The notes: generated by a model not told the origin, from the letters alone. A DNA stretch of 64,000 bases from Corallium rubrum (GCA_964035015.1 OZ036012.1:3339585-3403584); one strand, 5' to 3'. Positions 52,706 through 64,000 are shown, numbered from the stretch's first letter. Program-made: numbers and translations.

Positions 52706-53033
52706 TTACATTACATCACTTTACATTACGTCACTTTACATTACGTCACTTTACATACGTCACTTTACATTACGTCACTTTACATACGTCACTTTATATT
52801 ACGTAACTTTACATTGCGTCATTTTACACTACGTCACTTTACGTTACGTCACTTTACATTACGTCACTTTACATTACGTCACTTTACATTACGTCACTTT
52901 ACATACGTCACTTTATATTACGTCACTTTACATTGCGTCATTTTACATTACGTCACTTTACGTTACGTCACTTGCGTTACGTTACGTTACGTCACTTTAC
53001 GTCATTTCACTTTACTTCACCTCATTTTAAGAA
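52706..53033. repeat. ACGTCA-containing 15-bp tandem repeat, left arm
   Basis: Roughly twenty units of TTACATTACGTCACT with variants, mirrored at 62,568-62,757 by a shorter array (units TGACGTAATGTAAAG). ACGTCA is a CRE-like core; a role in transcription is only a possibility. Confidence 0.9.
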
Positions 53034-53752
53034 GTATCTTAGTCTTTCATTGGTACCCAACTAGCTCAATATTATTATATATTTTGGGTACCCAGTCACT
53101 TAATTATAAATCTTTACTTGTAATTACTTTATGGACACTAGTAGTGGAAATAAAATATTGTTGTTGTTGTTGTTTCCACTCACTATAATATATACATGGT
53201 TGAAAATACTTAGTGAGATGGTAAACCTGAATTTATTTTCTATATTCTTATTTTTCTTAAGATTTCGGAGGTGTAATTTTCTGAATGTTTTTTATTGAGT
53301 GTTTAAATAAATTTGAATAATACTGGTTTCCAAGAAACTTGGAAATTATTTTGGCTACATGAAACTAGGTCAGTATGTGAAATGATGGATAAAAGGAATA
53401 AAGTTCGCGGTTCTGAGATCATGAAGTTTATTTGGTTCTGATACGATCACAGTAGGGGTTCACAGAAATCGATAACGTGGTTCCAATAAACCTGGATATT
53501 GCATTCAGAGCGTTTTTGGTTCTCTAGATATTCGTTGAGTAATGCCCCTAGATCACTATGTATTGGTCCACTTATTCGACATGCATTTTGTTCCAATGAA
53601 CTAGAAAAAGTATTTGGGTTGCGGTTAAATACTTATCTGATCACATACTGATTCGAAATCATGAAAAATGATAAAAATATTAATAGGTTAGGGGAGAATT
53701 ACACCTTCGAAATGGTATGTGGTAAGTAGTAAAAACATGAGGTATAACAAGA

Positions 53753-53977
53753 TCAAATAGCTTCATATTCGCCACTTTCTCCATTGCCATAATACTTTGC
53801 GCTTTTGACCCGCATTGATCTTAGCCTGTTGACAAAGTGAAGAGGACAGAAACCTGTGTTTTCTACAGGCCTAACAATTTTATGCATATATTTTTTTCTA
53901 AATAACTTTTGGATTTCTATAATTTTGTTGTAAGAGCACATCAAAAATGATTTTACATCCCTCCCTTCATGGTGCAA
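53753..53977 (-). other. 74-codon open frame conserved between arms, left copy
   Basis: Open in both arms with few residue changes (Asp/Glu at residue 7, Val/Ala at 38). It reads MHHEGRDVKSFL to GNGESGEYEAI. No domain recognised and no splice context found. It could be a fragment of a mobile element or chance. Confidence 0.2.
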
Positions 53978-54814
53978 ACATTACGGTATTTGCGAAAGTG
54001 GCGAATTTGTAAATGGTCAGGTTTACCATCTTTTTCAAGGTAGCTCTAAAACGTTTTTCCACATTGAAAAATGCAAACACTCGAATATAATTCTAGGAAT
54101 AGCAACTGCTTTGCTTAGAACGTGTTTTTTTCATTTGATCTGAAGTTGTTTTAAAAAGAAAGGCAAATTTAAATTTGAACTTTAATGGAACGATCGTTAT
54201 TAGCCATTTGCAACGAAATATTCCTAAGTTCTAGCACTTTTATCAATTCTATTTTTATTCCTGACAGACCAATAATACATGCGCATTGTTCGAGGAAAAA
54301 TTGAGAGTTATAGCTACCATAAGTATTTTCATTCATGTTTAGAAATATTCTATTGTAAAAGTATTAGATGTTTGTGAAAGTTGCTCGTATAGATTAGTGT
54401 AGTTTAAGAAAGACTGGTGGTGGTAGTGGTGACCTACGTTTCGACATACTTGATAGCAGTCAAGTCCAAGTTCAAAGTCAAGTGAAACGTTTCTCACAGG
54501 TTCGACTATACACTTCTGTTGAGGTTATATACGGGAAAATGGGTGTAGGAGTCAGTCTATTGTTGAGGATATTGTCTGTTGGTTTGTTTAAAATAAGTAT
54601 CGTTCGTTCGTTCGTTTGTATGATATTGTGAATTAATGAGTCTTTTGTGAGTTGCTGGTAATAGTTGTGATTGGTTAGGCTGTTCTTGTTCAAAGCGTGT
54701 GTAGCAACTTTTTAGTGTAAGTATAGTTGTCTGTAGTTGGTACAATAAGTAATGCACTTTGTCGAGTCTCAGTCAATGTTGTGTCTGGTATGTCGGTGGT
54801 GTTTCACAATGTGG

Positions 54815-54934
54815 TTAGTTCTGTCTTTGTTTGTGTTCAGTTAGTCTCGTTTTCAAGTTTCTACCAGTCTCACCAATGTATGTGGTCTGGCAGTAGGCGC
54901 ATTTGCTCTTGTAAACTGCGTCCTGTCTGCCTTG
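54815..54934 (-). pseudogene. GIY-YIG domain fragment of a Penelope-like element, left copy A
   Basis: The minus strand encodes YKSKCAYCQTTYIGETGRN followed by LKTRLTEHKQ, the C-x2-C / YIGETGR / R-L-x-EH signature of the endonuclease domain at the C-terminus of Penelope-like reverse transcriptases. No reverse transcriptase precedes it; the region upstream is the opposed copy B. Confidence 0.8.
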
Positions 54935-54975
54935 AGTCAGTAAATTACATAGAGAGTTGGTGAGACTGGCAAATA

Positions 54976-55203
54976 ACGAGACTAACTAAACACAGACAAG
55001 CGAACCACTTTGCGGAACACTACCGACAAACCAAACAAAACATTGACTGGAACTCGACAGAGTGCATTACTTATTGCATCAACTACAGAAAACGACTTAC
55101 ACTGAAACGTTGGTACTCAATCCTTAGAACAACAACCGTTAAGCTGACCACAACAACTACCAGCACATTACAAGACTTATTCACAACGTCATATACGAAC
55201 TAA
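54976..55203 (+). pseudogene. GIY-YIG C-terminal fragment, left copy B
   Basis: A 75-codon open frame reading TRLTKHRQANHFAEHYR, then IDWNSTECITYCINYRKR and LTLKRWYS. This is the downstream half of the same domain (H-x-IDW ... RL-LE-W pattern) in the orientation opposite to copy A, and more diverged from it than the two arms are from each other. Confidence 0.75.
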
Positions 55204-55793
55204 TAAACAATTGACTTATTTTGAACAAACCAACAGACAATATCCTCAACAATAGACTGACTCCTACACCCATTTTCCCGTACATAACCTCAACATAAGT
55301 GTATAGTCGAACCTGTGAGAAACGTTTCACGTGACTTTGAACTTTGACTTGACTGTTATCAAGTTTGTCGAAACGTAGGTCACCACCACCACCACTACCA
55401 CCACCAATAGTATTTCTTAAGACTACACTAATCTAGACGAGCAACTATTGCAAACATTGATACTTCTAATGCTTCTTTACCTTGTAAAAAATACTCTTAA
55501 GTTTTAACTATCATAACTACACTGTTAATCTCAATGAGTTAACTTTTACTGCAAAATTAGTCTAAGTCTTTTTGCAGTAAGACTAACTCCTTGACATTAC
55601 CAGTGTATATGTAAGTATTTGTACATCCTCCTTGATTGTTCAAATAAAGTTCCTAAAAACAACGCTGAGCAGGTGCATAAAAGAGATAGTCCATATAAAA
55701 AGACTTTCTCCTCCCCTACCTTCCTCTCGCCTCTCACTTCCTCCCCTACCTTCTCGCCTCTCACCTCCTCTCCTTTCTCACTCTCCCTTGAAC

Positions 55794-56308
55794 CAACCGT
55801 GTATTCGAACCACACCTTCCTCGCGTGTAAGTCACTGGTCTTCACCACTGCGCCATCATGACTATCATACTAGCTAAAGTTTTTAACTAGCATTTAAGCT
55901 AACCATTTTGCCACTCCCCTAAAAATTCATAGCTAAAAATCCTGACCGTGCCAGGATTCGAACCACACCTACCTCGGGTGTAAGTTACTGGTCTTCACCA
56001 CTGCGCTATCACGACTCTCACACTAGTTAACGTTTGAAACTAGTATTTAAGCTAACCATTTTGCCACTCCCCTAAAAATTCATTGCTAAAAATCCTGGCC
56101 GTTCCAGGGCTTGAACCACACCAACCTGGAGTGTAAGTCACTGTTCTTCACCACTGCGCCACCACGTCTTTCACATTAGCTAAAGTTTGAAATTAGTATT
56201 TATGCTAACAATTTTGCCACTCGCTAAAAATATCGACCCTGCCAGGGTTCGAACCACACCTACTGCGGGTGTAAGTTACTGACCTTCACCACTGCGCTGC
56301 CAAGACTT
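55794..56308 (-). repeat. Four tandem tRNA-derived units, left arm
   Basis: Minus-strand units at 56,308-56,234, 56,168-56,098, 56,015-55,943 and 55,864-55,794, spaced about 140-150 bp. Each has a box A-like GCGCAGTGGTGAAG and box B GGTTCGAA(T/C)CC; the spacers share ATTTTTAG...GAGTGGCAAAATGGTTAGC. Box B is best in the 55,943-56,015 unit. Cloverleaf pairing is partial, so these look like tRNA-derived SINE heads rather than tRNA genes. Confidence 0.75.
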
Positions 56309-56595
56309 AGATGTTAACTGATGTTTAAAGCTTGTACTTAAACGCACAGAATCATGGTGGGAACGGCAATAATGTTTGTTATATCCCCTACACCCCCCCC
56401 CCCCCCCGCCTTTTCAGGTTTGTTTCCCCCTACCCACTCAAGGTATCAACAGTTGTTATACTAAGAGATACTCTGGGTTGTAGACCGTACTGAAACCCGC
56501 CACAACCACCACGTGTTTTTCCTTGTTAAACAATAGGAGTGCCGTGCTCTTATAGCAACACGCACTACGTCTCAGATTATTGTGGGACAGACTTA

Positions 56596-58975
56596 GTCCA
56601 CTCATAGCGACTGTAGGAGTGTCCGGAACACTGATAGTATCCACAGGAGTGTCCGGAACACTAGTAGCACTCCCAGGAGTGTCCGGAACACTGAGAACAT
56701 GCGGAAGAGTGTCCGGAACACTAATAGCATGCGTAGGAGTGCCAGGAACACTTGTAGCATGCGCAGAAGTGTCAGGAACACTTGTCCCATGCGTAGGAGT
56801 GTCCGGAACACTAGTAGCATGCGTAGGAGTGTCCGGAACACTAGTAGCATGCGTAGGAGTGTCCAGAACACTTGTAGCATCCTCAGGAGTGCCAGGAACA
56901 CTAGTAGCATTCCTAGGAGTGTCAGGAACACTAGTAGCATTCCTAGGAGTGTCAGGAACACTAGTAGCATTCCTAGGAGTGTCAGGAACACTAGTAGCAT
57001 TCCTAGGAGTGTCAGGAACACTAGTAGCATTCCTAGGAGTGTCAGGAACACTAGTAGCATTCTTAGGAGTGTCAGGAACGCTGAGAACATGCGGAAGAGT
57101 GTCCGGAACACTAATAGCGTGCGTAGGAGGGTAAGGAACACTTGTAGCATGCGCAGAAGTGTCAGGAACACTTGTAATCTTAGCAGTGTCCGGAACACTT
57201 GTAGCATCCGTAGGAGTGTCAGGAACACTTGTAGCATCCGTAGCAGTGTCCAGAACACTAATAGCATGCTTAAGAGTGTCCAGAACACTAATAGCAAGCG
57301 TAGAAATGTCCAGAACACTAACAGCATGCGTAGGAATGTCCAGGACACTAATAGCAAGCGTAGGAATGTCCAGGACACTAATAGCATGCGCAGGAATGTC
57401 CAGGACACTAATAGCAAGCGTAGGAATGTCCAGGACACTAACAGCATGAATAGGAATGTCCAGAACACTAATAGCAAGCATATGAATGTCCAGGACACTA
57501 ATAGCATGCGTAGGAATGTTTAGAACACTAGTAGCAGGTGCAGGAATGTCCAGAACACTAATAGCAAGCCTAGGAATGTCCAGAACACTAAAAGAAGGGG
57601 AAGGAATGTCGAGGACACTAATAGCATGCGTAGGAATGTCGAGGACACTAATAGCATGCGTAGAAATGTCCAGAACACTAATAGCATGCTTTCTGAAGCA
57701 TGCTATTAGTGTCCTGGACATTCCTACATATGCTATTGGTGTCCTAGATATTCCTACATATGCTATTAGTGTCCTGGACATCACTACGCATGCTAGAAAT
57801 GTTCTGGACGTTCCTGTGCTTGCTATTAGTGTTCTGGACCTTCCTGCACCTGCTACTAGTGTTCTAAACATTCCTACGCATGCTATTAGTGTCCTGGACA
57901 TTCATACGCTTGCTATTAGTGTTCTGGACATTCCTACGCATGCTGTTAGTGTTCTGGACATTTCTACGCTTGCTATTAGTGTTCTGGACACTCCTAAGCA
58001 TGCTATAAGTGTTCTGGACACTGCTACGGATGCTACAAGTGTTCCTGACACTCCTACGGATGCTACAAGTGTTCCGGACACTGCTAAGATTACAACAAGT
58101 GTTCCTGACACTTCTGCGCATGCTACAAGTGTTTCTTACCCTCCTACGCACGCTATTAGTGTTCCGGACACTCTTCCGCATGTTCTCAGCGTTCCGGACA
58201 CTCCTAGGAATGCTACTAGTGCTCCTGACACTCCTAGGAATGCTACTAGTGTTCCTGACACTCCTAGGAATGCTACTAGTGTTCCGGACACTCCTAGGAA
58301 TGCTGCTAGTGTTCCTGACACTCCTAGGAATGCTACTAGTGTTCCTGACACTCCTAGGAATGCTACTAGTGTTCCTGACACTCCTAGGAATGCTACTAGT
58401 GTTCCGGACACTCCTAGGAATGCTACTAGTGTTCCGGACACTCCTAGGAATGCTACTAGTGTTCCTGACACTCCTAGGAATGCTACTAGTGTTCCTGACA
58501 CTCCTAGGAATGCTACTAGTGTTCCGGACACTCCTAGGAATGCTACTAGTGTTCCTGACACTCCTAGGAATGCTACTAGTGTTCCTGACACTCCTAGGAA
58601 TGCTACTAGTGTTCCTGACACTCCTAGGAATGCTACTAGTGTTCCGGACACTCCTAGGAATGCTGCTAGTGTTCCGGACACTCCTAGGAATGCTACTAGT
58701 GTTCCGGACACTCCTAGGAATGCTACTAGTGTTCCGGACACTCCTAGGAATGCTACAAGCGTTCCTGACACTCCTACGTATGGGACAAGTGTTCCTGACA
58801 CTTCTGCGCATGCTACAAGTGTTTCTGGCACTCCTACGCATGCTATTAGTGTTCCGGACACTCTTCCGCATGTTCTCAGTGTTCCGGACACTCCTGGGAG
58901 TGCTACTAGTGTTCCGGACACTCCTGTGGATACTATCAGTGTTCCGGACACTCCTACAGTCGCTATGAGTGGACT
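56596..58975. repeat. 30-bp satellite at the palindrome core
   Basis: Tandem 30-bp units, inverted about 57,694. Near the centre the monomers match the 46.6-48.9 kb array (AATGTCCAGAACACTAATAGC). Outward they change to a derived type with CCTAGGAGTGTCAGGAAC and ACTAGTAGC. The derived block counts about 6 units on the left (56,893-57,075) and about 19 on the right (58,202-58,760). Long frames such as the PDTPRNATSV repeat are by-products. Confidence 0.96.
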
Positions 58976-59249
58976 AAGTCTGTCCCACAATAATCTGAGA
59001 CGTAGTGCGTGTTGCTATAAGAGCACGGCACTCCTATTGTTTAACAAGGAAAAACACGTGGTGGTTGTGGCGGGTTTCAGTACGGTCTACAACCCAAAGT
59101 ATCTCTCAGTATAACAACTGTTGATACCTTGAGGGGGTAGGGGGAAACAAACCTGAAAAGGGGGGTAGGGGGTATAACAAACATTATTGCCGTTCCCACC
59201 ATGATTCTGTGCGTTTAAGTGCAAGCTTTAAACATCAGTTAACATCTTA

Positions 59250-59765
59250 GTCTTGGCAGCGCAGTGGTGAAGGTCAGTAATTTACACCCGCAGTAGGTGT
59301 TGTTCGAACCCTGGTAGGGTCGATATTTTTAGCGAGTGGCAAAATTGTTAGCATAAATACTAATTTCAAACATTAGCTAATGTGAAAGACGTGGTGGCGC
59401 GGTGGTGAAGAACAGTAACTTACACTCCAGGTTGGTGTGGTTCAAACCCTGGAACGGCCAGGATTTTTAGCAATGAATTTTTAGGGGAGTGGCAAAATGG
59501 TTAGCTTAAATACTAGTTTCAAACGTTAACTAGTGTGAGAGTCGTGATAGCGCAGTGGTGAAGACCAGTAACTTACACCCGAGGTAGGTGTGGTTCGAAT
59601 CCTGGCACGGTCAGTATTTTTAGCTATGAATTTTTAGGGGAGTGGCAAAATGGTTAGCTTAAATACTAGTTAAAAACTTTAGCTAGTATGATAGTCATGA
59701 TGGCGCAGTGGTGAAGACCAGTGACTTACACGCGAGGAAGGGTGTGGTTCGAATACACGGTTGGC
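59250..59765 (+). repeat. Four tandem tRNA-derived units, right arm
   Basis: Mirror copies at 59,250-59,322, 59,388-59,459, 59,541-59,612 and 59,694-59,765. The third reads GTCGTGATAGCGCAGTGG and GGTTCGAATCCTGG, the clearest A and B boxes of the set. A GA-rich repeat (GGGGAGGAAGTGAGAGGCGA units, 59,770-59,870) follows. Confidence 0.75.
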
Positions 59766-60132
59766 TCAAGGGAGAGGGAGGAAGTGAGAGGCGAGAAGGT
59801 AGGGGAGGAAGTGAGAGGCGAGAAGGTAGGGGAGGAAGTGAGAGGCGAGAGGAAGGTAGGGGAGGAAAAAGTCTTTTTATATGGACTATCTCTTTTATGC
59901 ACCTGCTCAGCGTTGTTTTTAGGAACTTTATTTAAACAATCAAGGAGGATGTACAAATACTTGGCATATACACTGTTAATGTCAAGGAGTTAGTCTTACT
60001 GCAAAAAGACTTAGACTAATTTTGCAGTAAAAGTTAACTCATTGAGATTAACAGTGTAGTTATGATAGTTAAAACTTAAGAGTATTTTTTACAAGTAAAG
60101 AAGCATTAGAAGTATCAATGTTTGCAATAGTT

Positions 60133-61211
60133 GCTCGTATAGATTAGTGTAGTTTAAGAAAGACTGGTGGTGGTGGTGGTGGTGACCTACGTTTCGACAA
60201 ACTTGATAACAGTCAAGTCAAAGTTCAAAGTCAAGTGAAACGTTTCTCACAGGTTCGACTATACACTTATGTTGAGGTTATGTACGGGAAAATGGGTGTA
60301 GGAGTCAGTCTATTGTTGAGGATATTGTCTGTTGGTTTGTTCAAAATAAGTCAATTGTTTATTAGCTCGCATATGACGTTGTGAATAAGTCTTGTAATGT
60401 GCTGGTAGTTGTTGTGGTCAGTTTAACGGTTGTTGTTCTAAGGATTGAGTACCAACGTTTCAGTGTGAGTCGTTTTCTGTAGTTGATGCAATAAGTAATG
60501 CACTCTGTCGAGTTCCAGTCAATGTTTTGTTTGGTTTGTCGGTAGTGTTCCGCAACGTGGTTCGCTTGTCTGTGTTTAGTTAGTCTCGTTATTTGCCAGT
60601 CTCACCAACTCTCTATGTAATTTACTGACTCAAGGCAGACAGGACGCAGTTTACAAGAGCAAATGCGCCTACTGCCAGACCACATACATTGGTGAGACTG
60701 GTAGAAACTTGAAAACGAGACTAACTGAACACAAACAAAGACAGAACTAACCACATTGTGAAACACCACCGACATACCAGCCACACCATTGACTGAGACT
60801 CGACAGGGTGCATTACTTATTGTATACCAACTACAGACAACTACTTACACTAAAAAGTTGCTACACACGCTTTGAACAAGAACAGCCTAACCAATTACAA
60901 CTATTACCAGCAACTCACAAAAGACTCATTAATTCACAATATCATACAAACGAACGAACGATACACTTATTTTAAACAAACCGACAGACAATATCCTCAA
61001 CAATAGACTGATTCCTACACTCATTTCCCCGTACATAACCTCAACATAAGTGTATAGTCGAACCTGTGAGAAACGTTTCACTTGACTTTGAACTTTGACT
61101 TGACTTTGAACTTGGACTTGACTGCTATCAAGTTTGTCGAAACGTAGGTCACCACCACCACCACCACCACCACCAGTCTTTCTTAAACTACACTAATCTA
61201 TACGAGCAACT
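60133..61211. repeat. Nested palindrome of Penelope-like fragments, right arm
   Basis: Mirror of 54,383-55,443 with the same two opposed copies; ends GCTCGTATAGATTAGTGTAG and its complement. Confidence 0.8.
60631..60750 (+). pseudogene. GIY-YIG domain fragment, right copy A
   Basis: Reads YKSKCAYCQTTYIGETGRN and LKTRLTEHKQRQN before TAA. Further matching residues (HHRHTSHTID, then KVATHA) follow in other frames, so the copy is broken by frameshifts and stops. Confidence 0.8.
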
Positions 61212-61610
61212 TTCACAAACATCTAATACTTTTACAAGAGAATATTTCTAAACATGGAATGAAAATAGTTATGGTAGCTCTAACTTTCAATTTTTCCTGG
61301 AACAATGTGTATCTATTATTGGTCTGTCAGGAACAAAAACAAAATTGATAAAAGTGCTAGAACTTAGCAATGTTTCGTTGCAAAATGCCTAATAACAATC
61401 GTTCCATTAAAGTTCAAATTTAAATTTGCCTTTCTTGTTAAAACAACTTCAGGTCAAATGAAAAAACACGTTCTAAGGAAAGCACTTGCTATTCCTAGAA
61501 TTATATTGGAGTGTTTGCATTTTTCAATGTGGAAAAAACGTTTTAGAGCTACCTTGAAAAAGATGGTAAACCTGACTATTTTCAAATTCGCCACTTTCGT
61601 ACCGTAATGT

Positions 61611-61835
61611 TTGCACCATGAAGGGAGGGAGGTCAAATCATTTTTGATGTGCTCTTACAACAAAATTATAGAAATCCAAAAGTTATTTAGAAAAAAATAT
61701 ATGCATAAAATTGTTAGGCCTGCAGAAAACACAGGTTTCTGTCCTCTTCACTTTGTCAACAGGCTAAGATCAATGCGGGTCAAAAGCGCAAAGTATTATG
61801 GCAATGGAGAAAGTGGCGAATATGAAGCTATTTGA
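61611..61835 (+). other. 74-codon open frame conserved between arms, right copy
   Basis: Counterpart of 53,753-53,977; reads MHHEGREVKSFL to GNGESGEYEAI. No recognised function. Confidence 0.2.
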
Positions 61836-62567
61836 TCTTGTTATACCTCATGTTTTTACTACTTACCACATACCATTTCGAAGGTGTAATTCTCCCCTAA
61901 CCTATTAATATTTTTATCATTTTTCATGATTTCGAATCAGTATGTGATCAGATAAGTATTTAACCGCAACCCAAATACTTTTTCTAGTTCATTGGAACAA
62001 AATGCATGTCGAATAAGTGGACCAATACATAGTGATCTAGGGGCATTACTCAACGAATATCTAGAGAACCATAAACGCTCTGAATGCAATATCCAGGTTT
62101 ATTGGAACCACGTTATCGATTTCTGTGAACCCCTACTGTGATCGTATCAGAACCAAATAAACTTCATGATCTCAGAACCGCGAACTTTATTCCTTTTATC
62201 CATCATTTCACATACTGACCTAGTTTCATGTAGCCAAAATAATTTCCAAGTTTCTTGGAAAACAGTATTATTCAAATTTATATAAACACTCAGTAAAAAA
62301 CATTCAGAAAATTACACCTCCAAAATCTTAAGAAAAATAAGAATATAGAAAATAAATTTCAGGTTTACTATCTCATTAAGTATTTTCAACCATGTATATA
62401 TTATAGTGATGGAAACAACAACAACAACAATATTTTATTTCCACTACTAGTGTCCATAAAGTAATTACAAGTAAAGATTTATAATTAAGTGACTGGGTAC
62501 CCAAAATATATAATAATATTGAGCTAGCTGGGTACCCAATGAAAGACTAAAATACTTCTTAAAATGA

Positions 62568-62757
62568 GTGAAGTGAAGTAAAGTGAAATGACGTAAAGTG
62601 ACGTAATGTAAAGTAACGTAAAGTGACGTAATGTAAAATGATGTAATGTAAAGTGACGTAATATAAGGTGACGTATGTAAAGTGACGTCATGTAAAGTGA
62701 CGTCATGTAAAGTGACGTAATGTAAAGTGATGTAATGTAAAGTGATGTAATGTAAAT
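62568..62757. repeat. TGACGTAA tandem repeat, right arm
   Basis: The shorter mirror of the 52,706-53,033 array; followed by AAAT-rich tetranucleotides to about 62,935. Confidence 0.9.
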
Positions 62758-64000
62758 CATAAATAAATAAATAGCTAAATAAATAATAGATAAACAAGCA
62801 AACAAACAAATAAACAAATAAATAAATAAGTAAATGAATATATAAATAAACAGATAAATAAATTAATAAATAAATAATCAAATAAATGAATAAATAAACA
62901 AATAAATAAATAAATAAGATAAGTGATAAAAAAGTAGAATAAAACTGCCTAGAACATACAGCTGTCATTGTCTTAGACTCCCTCTCCCGAAGGGAGGGTT
63001 GACTCACATATATTAGACATTCAAATGCTGTTGCACATTCAGTCTCTGGTTAAAGGAACAATGACAAAAGACCACAGCCCCCAAAACAAACAGCAGTCAA
63101 ATATATGCTCCATAAAGGATAGCCTTAGCCTTGGGGATGCTCAAATTAAAAATCAACACAAAACTTAATTCAAAACTAATTCAAATAAGATAAATATTCA
63201 AAAAATAAATAAATAAGTAAATAGACAAATAAATAAAGAAATAAATAGACAAATAAATAAATAAACAAATAAATAAATAAATAAATAAATAAACAAAAAA
63301 AAAAACAACAAACAAACAAACAAACAAATAAATAAATAAATAAATAAATAAATAACTGTATATAAATGTTTTAGAGTCCATGTTCGTTGTCAAAGAATAA
63401 AGGAATATATTGTAAACTTTCAAAGTTGACTTTTTCTGGTCTTTCCCAGTGTTCAAACAGTAATCATTTAAGAAGTATTTTAACTTTCCAATCATGAAGC
63501 ATCTACATTAATATCCATGATTACATGTACTTAATTATAACTAATTAAAAGCTTGACGTTTTTGGATTAAAAGCATTGGCTGAGAATAAAAAAAATTGAA
63601 ATTCAAATCTCAGTAAAATAAAACAAAAAGATATTTTTTGACAACAGAAAAAAATACTTGAAATTGTATTTTAACTAGCTGTTTTAATATTAAAACAAAT
63701 ATATTATAACTTGATATAATCCACGGAATTATAAAAATTATTGGATCATTTGAAATCATTAAAATTTTTTTTAATAAAAAACTTTTTTTTTAAACTTTTG
63801 TTTAGCTTTTTCTTTATCCAAAAAAGTCCAAGCTTTTAAATTAGCTAACTTGATTCAATAGTTTAATGTTGTATTAAGAAAATAATATTCTTGGTATAAA
63901 TTAAACGTTGATATATATAGTTGTTCTGATAAATAAGCAATGTATTTGAAAAAATTTATTACAGCCAAATTTTTGCCAAGCTCAAAATAGTTTTTCTTTG

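Larger units (their letters stand above)
54383..55443. repeat. Nested palindrome of Penelope-like fragments, left arm
   Basis: The ends GCTCGTATAGATTAGTGTAG and the facing CTACACTAATCTAGACGAGC enclose two opposed copies of a retroelement 3' part: GTCGAAACGTAGGTCACCAC end, an ACCTCAACA-type segment, then GIY-YIG coding remains meeting near 54,960. Confidence 0.8.
51374..64000. repeat. Giant inverted repeat, at least 12.6 kb, centre near 57,694
   Basis: Sequence from 51,374 onward recurs in reverse complement running back from 64,000, segment by segment: CAAAGAAAAACTATTTTGA at 51,374 against the window end; the 74-codon frame at 53,753-53,977 against 61,611-61,835; the PLE fragments, tRNA-like units and the 30-bp satellite. 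The centre is the hairpin AATAGCATGCT TTCTGA AGCATGCTATT at 57,680-57,707. The arms differ by scattered substitutions, small indels and large microsatellite length changes. The right arm is cut by the window edge. Confidence 0.95.

Noticed and set aside
56456..59114. Frames of 481 and 542 codons with a PDTPRNATSV repeat
   Set aside because: Same satellite, open on both strands; the non-repeat tail near 59,000-59,110 has no recognised domain, and the frame crosses the palindrome centre.
51374..64000. Maverick/Polinton or other giant DNA transposon
   Set aside because: No integrase, polymerase or capsid-type frame in either arm; content is repeats and retroelement fragments.

Overview
The window reads as nuclear DNA of an AT-rich, repeat-laden animal genome. 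Three genes with GT-AG introns can be assembled by joining exons in phase: a centromere protein C homologue (CENPC, + strand), the complex I subunit NDUFB8 (- strand) and a Ras-family GTPase of the R-Ras/M-Ras group (+ strand). The small transposons and 5S-derived SINEs suit a marine invertebrate; a cnidarian is my best guess, but nothing here proves it. I see no bacterial operon, CRISPR array or rRNA operon.

Layout. 1-9,488 is one array of a 19-bp satellite (about 500 copies) with longer-range internal duplications. 9,641-10,556 is a large palindromic foldback element. 10,670-25,651 holds the CENPC exons: a Lys/Ser-rich repeat exon, two related phase-1 exons of which the second carries the CENP-C motif, linker exons and the C-terminal cupin split over three exons. 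Its introns contain hAT-, MULE- and TA-flanked non-autonomous transposons, a 5S-rRNA-derived SINE, and very long (GACT)n, (TA)n, (CCTT)n and (ACC/ATC)n tracts. No N-terminal CENPC exon is visible, so the satellite is either intronic to CENPC or directly upstream of its visible part.

CENPC and NDUFB8 converge, with poly(A) signals about 330 bp apart. NDUFB8 occupies 26,372-32,887 on the minus strand in five exons; a hAT-like element with a perfect 8-bp target duplication lies 42 bp upstream of its ATG. The Ras gene follows divergently at 35,042-43,504 in seven exons, including a 23-nt microexon that encodes the switch II/G3 region.

43,505-64,000 has no gene I can name. It holds a transposon with telomere-like repeats in its loop, a (CT)n tract, a 30-bp satellite array (46,640-48,905), a few weak exon-like segments, and the main structural feature: an inverted repeat of at least 12.6 kb centred near 57,694. 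Its right arm is still matching at the window edge. The arms are clearly similar but diverged, with microsatellites and satellite blocks of different length. The core is the same 30-bp satellite as at 46.6-48.9 kb. Each arm carries a tandem set of four tRNA-derived units and a nested 1-kb palindrome built from two head-to-head GIY-YIG fragments of a Penelope-like retroelement. It may be a real giant palindrome or two haplotypes joined head to head in assembly; long reads would decide.

The three named genes are housekeeping genes with no evident functional link to each other. The interest lies in the CENPC/satellite neighbourhood, unusual exon structures, and the layered inverted repeats.
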